Shown here in pieces: positions 62,901 to 64,000 of a stretch of 64,000 bases of DNA. How positions within the stretch are numbered: the first letter of the stretch is position 1; each line of letters starts with the position of its first letter. The notes beneath the pieces were generated by a model. The model saw nothing but the letters and a program-made list of their open reading frames with translations. It made no database searches and was not told where the DNA came from. The stretch covers positions 170,062-234,061 of the forward strand of contig CALLPI010000016.1 in assembly GCA_938015595.1 (NCBI GenBank), written 5' to 3'. The DNA comes from an uncultured Saprospiraceae bacterium. GTDB lineage: Bacteria > Bacteroidota > Bacteroidia > Chitinophagales > Saprospiraceae. Position numbers and translations under genes: made by a program.

Positions 62901-64000
62901 GGCACATCGTTGTTCGGCGTCGAATCCACGTCGTCGCCGTCGTCCTGCGTGATCTCTGCCACGTTAGTAAGGCTGAAGCCTTGGAAATTAGATGCGATCT
63001 GCGTGATAACGCGGAAGGTCTGGCTTTGTCCAACACCGATGAACGGTATGGTAAAGGTATTCGGCCCACTTTGTATTGCGCCGGAAGCCAAGGCATCAAC
63101 CCCAGTGATAATCATCCCGGCCGGTACACGGTCAGTTACAACTACATTGCTAGCACTAATACCACCTTCGTTGGTTACCGTAATATCAAAGGCTACTGTA
63201 CTACCTTGCTGGAACGGACCAGGCGTAATAGCGGCCAGCACTTTACTCAGCGCCAAGTCGTAGCGAGAGAAGCCAGCATCTACGTCGTAGTTAGTCTCGT
63301 TAGACTGAAGCACTATAGTACCTGTGAAGCCCGTCAGTGGATTGACGTCGCTGTCCAATGCGTCGTTGCTACCAGCATCCTGTTGCGTGACCTTGTAAAT
63401 AAAGTTCGGCGGTATAAACTCCACGATGTACCCGCCTGGAATTAATCCAAGGAAGTAGTATTCGCCGTTGGCATTCGTAAGCGTTGAAGTCACAAACGGC
63501 CCGTCGGGAATCCCATTTTGGTCAAAGTCTTCATAAAGGCGCACTAGCACATTTCCGATACCAGGCTCACTGGGCTGTTGCAAACCGTCGCCGTTAAGGT
63601 CTTCCCATACATAGTTCCCCAGGTTGGCCAAACGGTAGAAGCCCGCATCGTTGCTCAGGTCGTTCTCCCCTGATACCAGGCTGATCGTCCCCGTGAGACC
63701 CGTCAACGGATCCGCATCGCTGTCTGTGGCGTCCTTGCTCGAATTGTTCAATTTTACCGTCGGCAGATAGCCTCCCGACGGCGTTACAAATTCTACCAGG
63801 TAAAAGCCCGGAGTCAAGCCCGTGAACAGGTACTGACCCCCTCCGGATGTCACCGTCGTCGACAGCGGCCCACCGTCAGGAACACCGTTCTGATCCGCAT
63901 CCGCGTACAAACGTACCGTCACACCGTCTATGCCCGGTTCTCCAATATCTTGTACACCATTGTAGTTTAAGTCCTCCCACACGTAGTCGCCCAAAGAGGC
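50990..64000 (-). CDS. Giant T9SS-secreted surface protein (N-terminus beyond the window)
   Basis: At least 4336 residues remain open at the window edge, so the signal peptide and true start are missing. Order from the edge: two SdrD-type B repeats (GDYVWEDLNYNGVQD, about residues 1-245); DUF11-like domains, two with near-identical linkers (to about 750); a third B repeat (GDYVWLDVNGNGIQDDG); five more DUF11-like domains (to about 1590); 13 cysteine-bounded repeats of about 97 residues (1590-2855); HYR-like and mixed beta domains (2855-3900; VTDECGNTTVKECHFRV). Then come a Cna-B-like domain, a type I dockerin (DANNSGAITVLDLIEIRRLV, about 3975-4035), a cohesin-like domain (about 4110-4210) and a T9SS type A sorting domain (MQNRPNPFADFTVIGF, last 80 residues). 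It is probably an adhesin or matrix scaffold anchored on the cell surface. Confidence 0.9.
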   Translation of the reverse strand, partial: ASLGDYVWEDLNYNGVQDIGEPGIDGVTVRLYADADQNGVPDGGPLSTTVTSGGGQYLFTGLTPGFYLVEFVTPSGGYLPTVKLNNSSKDATDSDADPLTGLTGTISLVSGENDLSNDAGFYRLANLGNYVWEDLNGDGLQQPSEPGIGNVLVRLYEDFDQNGIPDGPFVTSTLTNANGEYYFLGLIPGGYIVEFIPPNFIYKVTQQDAGSNDALDSDVNPLTGFTGTIVLQSNETNYDVDAGFSRYDLALSKVLAAITPGPFQQGSTVAFDITVTNEGGISASNVVVTDRVPAGMIITGVDALASGAIQSGPNTFTIPFIGVGQSQTFRVITQIASNFQGFSLTNVAEITQDDGDDVDSTPNNDVPSEDDQDEATVPVQQTYDLALSKVVTSTGPYSQGSQVTYTITVTNQGSLNASNIVVSDRPESGLSYVTSSLPSGVTYLGGDQFQISSLEQGSSVSFTVTYQISATYQGTSIRNVAEITQDDGDDVDSTPNNDVPSEDDQDEATVPVVQTASVDVEKATNGQDADTFVESVIILVPDSAPMVTWTYTITNTGTLNLTNLVVTDDQEGQVCVIPFLAAGASTTCTKSASAIRGHYMNTGTVTAQPVDVNGNPYGNPVTDSDPSNYVGLYIEIDKEADKTEICAGETVTFTLTMRMLGGAPGLQFRDINVADNNLSLQLVPNGTYWIGGDTNGNGFLDFGEEFVWGYPLVYNQTATNTASDTATVWFLGNNTNLQPVGMDQWTVTVNPDRCASIGDYVWLDVNGNGIQDDGPTGVQGVTVYLLNSGGTIIGSTTTDATGFYEFTGLIPGTYFVQFVLPNGYVFAPADQGSNDALDSDANTTTGLTGPITLVNGQNNNTIDAGIYPFINIQLNKTFVNTTLQPDGTYNVTYSITVNNLGGPGQYDLVDTPLFDDDVVINSASFTSNIPTGGMLSGSGPWVLANDQPIVGFATHTYTLVVNVSMNLDDAVGDNEYTACGSGTQGPQPGQGLFNRATVDTNNDGTPEQTAEDCGDLPDLRLVKTFVSATRTAPGVYILTYNITVTNAAGAGQYDLVDTPGFDDDIVPTAATYTSNAPGNTSGTLPHTAATWILANDQPIAANATHTYTLSVIVDYNLTDATGDNTYTACGQGTQTPQPGQGLYNHVALDTNNDGTPERTASTCGDLQLIDLELEKSVNATFVPIGSQVVFTITVLNTSQHTATGVVVTDQLPSGYTYVSHSGIGTYNPSNGQWTIGTIFPGSGAVLQITATVNATGSYVNYAEVTNANEDDIDSTPNNGVDTNGNGVCADDPGDEDDGDCAEVTPLPVVDLELDKSVSNATPNIFEEITFTVNLVNRGLATATGVIVFEELPSGFTYVSHTVSAGTTWNPATAHWEVGTLAPNQEVTLTITVRVNPTGNYRNEAWVLSCNEHDVDSNPGNTPDTDGDGLCDDDPDDEDDGDCVVVTPNPPIDIELDKRVSQIQVNAGATVTFTVAVSNRGPGTATGVVVRDDVPSGYTNVGNISHGGVYNASNRTILWNIPSLAAGDSVLLTFTVEVLGTGNHLNIAEVIAHNEVDVDSNPNNGVDTNNNGNVIDDPDDEDDGDGATVIVNPCQLAAVINEVNCDDNGTPNDPEDDTFTVTITATGTSTSGTWTTNLSSQIFPIGAQGVVGPLSISQFGAGTQLLITVSDANIPDCSSRATVTVPQPCSNQCIMNVSASEGICNPGINPLDPSDDTYSFFLTITAPQGGSPNGWTAFINGVQIATGNYSFTPVQFGPFFIAAGSVCVVVVDNDDPNCTQTACVMAPMPCPVQGCQLQVAVSNIVCNDNGTPSDPNDDTFTFQGVVNRLGSGNTSFGWTSNDPTRPAGNYGQVYTFGPYLISQGVRQINFADFLDPNCNTAISVTPPSTCSNVCQVTPVVSNVICNPNGTLSNPNDDTFTFQLAVNGNNAGTTWMATLANGGATFTISGVIGGPAVTVGPFPIIGGNVTVNITAGCNATIQVPAPPSCSNQCEIALDIVSNPQCDDNGTPTNSSDDLFGFTVQVTGFNTASSWTALINGVPVATGQYNVPTPITGLLISTYAPSFTLVVRDNGNSLCVATRTINTPPTCSNQCSIIANVLSTICDQNGTPLNGADDLYYVILQVTGVNNNSPQGVYINGEGPFPYGIITMGPYPISGGNYTFTIVDEATPTCTATVTAVAPLPCPQCEITAQAINIQCHNNGTPQPDDDYYTFDLLVTGLNSSPLGWRQLHPIWGVTQILRTGQYGVLAEYGPIPIGTDTTLLIADRTYLDCITTITVTSPPACPYCVIEAEVGNILCDGSNTDTQDDDTFTFTVTVTGYNTSGNWQGTAAGAPISGPYDQPVTIGPFPISNGAVSVNIHDTADENCSTGLFVVMPPPPCSGPCDINVQVDSIICNNNGTLDPSDDTYSFSLLVDGNGLNGTTWTASNGVTGVFGVWKRFTGNPIGQNTNLTIRSDITNSCAAAVFVNSPPSCSGCLLEAELVGTQCHDNGTPNNGADDTWSVRFRVTSIGGAGGYLVYDGVAPDPYFFMYSATAVRTLSGYTQSSIMLIFVDVMTNTCVDTIVVNNPCQPVLCQITADAQNVRCDNNGTPTNPNDDRFFFDLRVTGTNTSASWRVVGAPNISGAYGQTVTVGPYPISGGQVCLIVEDVSDAFCRDTICVTPPPPCAVCAITGAVASDIECDNNGTPTNPTDDRFRFTLTVTGVNTSTVWTATGPGLSLSGIYGQQVVSPFISIGNGAQVCLTIRDNADPNCTFDLCVTPPPPCSNDCEISAVATNVVCDDRGTATPLDDQFTFDLLVTGLNTGASTGWNTGVAGITGQYNVVRTNVGPFPVSGGAVTLTIRDNLGNCTVQVIVQPPIDVTLICPDDISELTFTRNVQVISGTLTTTDPQFASGDSICWLPANLQPAGARHYDMLRFKTDSSIANGTVYTFVLLSQMTVNNPPAPLPNPLQDGVGAIFEGAYDFSNPCCNVLNAGDIPTVGLVNPVFTPNSLGLAGYVPVQQMSLRLKPGQDYTLVTTTWAPGTLGNYAWAVYSYDAAPLLQAAGSMQPLSSVSVPVTYDLICTDIDSLLRNTAYTGEPEVIGTCGFDRVEFTETAISGYCADAIITRTFVAMGINGPLDTCSQDIIVRKPVLTDVVRPRMSAMFPCQAIYLTDTNGNPHPSITGYPFVMTAFGAVDLNTRYCNLNATYSDTRVNICANAYEVHRHWTVADDCDTVTVSFTQILKVGDYEGPVVECPVFTHYCPVVQDSIMVFSTDPFECTATILVPLPEVRDNCSDSWSVLTQIVDEQGQVLFTIQPGAPRTITGVAIGAYRFRFIVTDECGNTTVKECHFRVADLQEPVAICQGAINVSLGGNGLARLFTTSVNLGSYDNCGINTIQLRRMHTRNADCELMDESQWYWSAWGPFVQFDCCDAGQYVMVEMRVTDIHGNSNVCWLNVLVEDKTVPTCVAPAPRTVACDALPANFDPYNTTQLAVLFGAAHVTDNCSAVAEELAPIVNLDSCGFGTILRRFRAIDRVGNISPGNFQQLVTITNATHYAIRFPADVQTDCIHNVDTVQVFEIGCDRLTVTKRDTLLPGTDSACYVVRRTWDVINHCEWNGISAPVIISRDEDCDQRLGDEPVWVLRRPASNVAFIDRDSLETNLVPLAGTKDTLCDDTTNPNGYWRNAISTGYWRYTQFITVYDTIRPAIVFAQPQPFCTTTAACETRVTYPFRVVENCDFDTARIVVLLDAGANGTIDADLTNAGVLHGSYPDYRIEGVFPIGRHNFVVTGIDRCGNSITENLPFEVVDCYVIDPVCYNGLIVHLAPVTPAADLDGDGDLDAAGVQIFANELGLCSLNDCTGPVTLSINRVGEQPNRNQTSLWLTCDDRYSVTVEIYVWDSAFNPYSVQPDGTVGGPNYKHCTALVLVQDPDHLCPNCEDTPQVIELRGHIMTEQAKPVAGVSVTLAGSSTHHSSTNNEGAYGFEGVPMYQNYSLTPVKDNDHSNGVTTLDIILIQRHLLGQQPLDSPYKLIAADANNSGAITVLDLIEIRRLVLGEIERFSSNTSWRFVERGYVFPVPTNPWFETFPEMSVRSNLTACDFNMDFVAVKIGDVNLSAAPNNLSDVEERSTGAVYGLRVHDLALNAGETKAIEFKASDLSRIHGLQYTMEFDTKVLELTEVQYNVFKSQHISTRRADDGIITFSWDRKPGDAIPPMDEVLFTLVFKAKDKVRLIDALEISSAVTKAEAYDRANDRLMGVILEFVPLAGVKDGFELMQNRPNPFADFTVIGFRLPEASAATLSIQDAAGRIVKVVNGEFGAGYNEVRIERDELPATGVFYYTLRAGAYTTTKKMVVTRR
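55430..59226 (-). repeat. Array of 13 cysteine-bounded protein repeats
   Basis: Within the giant gene, 13 consecutive units of about 290 bp each begin with a cysteine and carry a second cysteine just before an acidic turn of the form C-D-D-N-G-T-P-x-N-P-x-D-D-x-F-x-F. Each unit continues through a beta-rich half with a G-P-x-P-I-S segment and ends in a P-P-x-C-S motif. Units are diverged at protein level (for example CNDNGTPSDPNDDTFTF, CDNNGTPTNPTDDRFRF, CHNNGTPQPDDDYYTF), so the array is old rather than a recent expansion. The first and last units are the least regular. Confidence 0.8.
62467..62558 (-). repeat. 92-bp exact direct repeat, copy 1
   Basis: Identical over 92 bp to 62865-62956. 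It encodes the linker V-A-E-I-T-Q-D-D-G-D-D-V-D-S-T-P-N-N-D and the following acidic stretch at the end of two adjacent DUF11-like domains. Confidence 0.85.
62865..62956 (-). repeat. 92-bp exact direct repeat, copy 2
   Basis: Second copy of the 92-bp identical block, 398 bp from the first. Flanking domain sequences have diverged while this linker has not, which suggests recent gene conversion or a recent duplication. Confidence 0.85.

Noticed and set aside
62207..63445. Plus-strand frame of about 410 codons over DUF11 domains
   Set aside because: Antisense shadow with R/H-rich repeats reflecting the coding strand.

Overview
The window is a chromosomal segment of a Bacteroidota bacterium, most likely of the Saprospiria. 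The evidence is type IX secretion (T9SS) sorting domains on two proteins, the gliding-motility protein GldC, a TonB receptor with a carboxypeptidase-like N-terminal domain, an OmpA protein with thrombospondin-type-3 repeats, and many promoters of the Bacteroidota form TTTG-N19-TAnnTTTG. The class assignment rests on overall gene content and is inference. No tRNA, rRNA or CRISPR array was found.

Layout. 1-5.3 kb: divIC-like gene, eno, carA and a TonB receptor, all on the minus strand. 5.4-16 kb: a T9SS-secreted protein, pyrC, a membrane glycosyltransferase-like protein, pyrD, lycopene cyclase crtY, leuS, a TPR membrane protein and gldC. 16-25 kb: a secreted GH13 amylase-type enzyme, a DUF2200 protein, the OmpA protein, a subtilisin-like lipoprotein, the deiminase-fold hydrolase ctlX, a candidate structured RNA and preA. 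25-33.8 kb: ligA, then an AT-rich island with a propeller sensor kinase, a LytTR response regulator and an IS4-type transposase remnant, then hpt and doxX. 33.9-47 kb: the membrane pyrophosphatase hppA, two GT39-like membrane enzymes, a three-gene operon of periplasmic PpiC/SurA-type chaperones, a persulfide-dioxygenase/rhodanese fusion and a YbbN-like thioredoxin. 47-50 kb: trpC-trpF-trpB. 51-64 kb: one giant surface-protein gene that continues past the window edge.

How the genes connect. Pyrimidine metabolism is spread over four separately promoted genes (carA, pyrC, pyrD, preA). Envelope biology dominates the rest: outer-membrane transport, OMP chaperones, T9SS cargo and a more than 4300-residue adhesin-like protein with SdrD-type B domains, DUF11-like domains, 13 cysteine-bounded repeats, a dockerin, a cohesin-like domain and a T9SS tail.

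Points most worth a second look: (i) the leaders of pyrD and trpC share a conserved block, GATTATGATTT followed by a GC-rich hairpin and six T residues; (ii) an approximately 218-nt structured transcript with its own promoter lies upstream of preA; (iii) the 13-copy repeat array in the giant protein; (iv) two palindromes, one an exact TGTGA-N6-TCACA, lie at the promoter of the persulfide dioxygenase gene.
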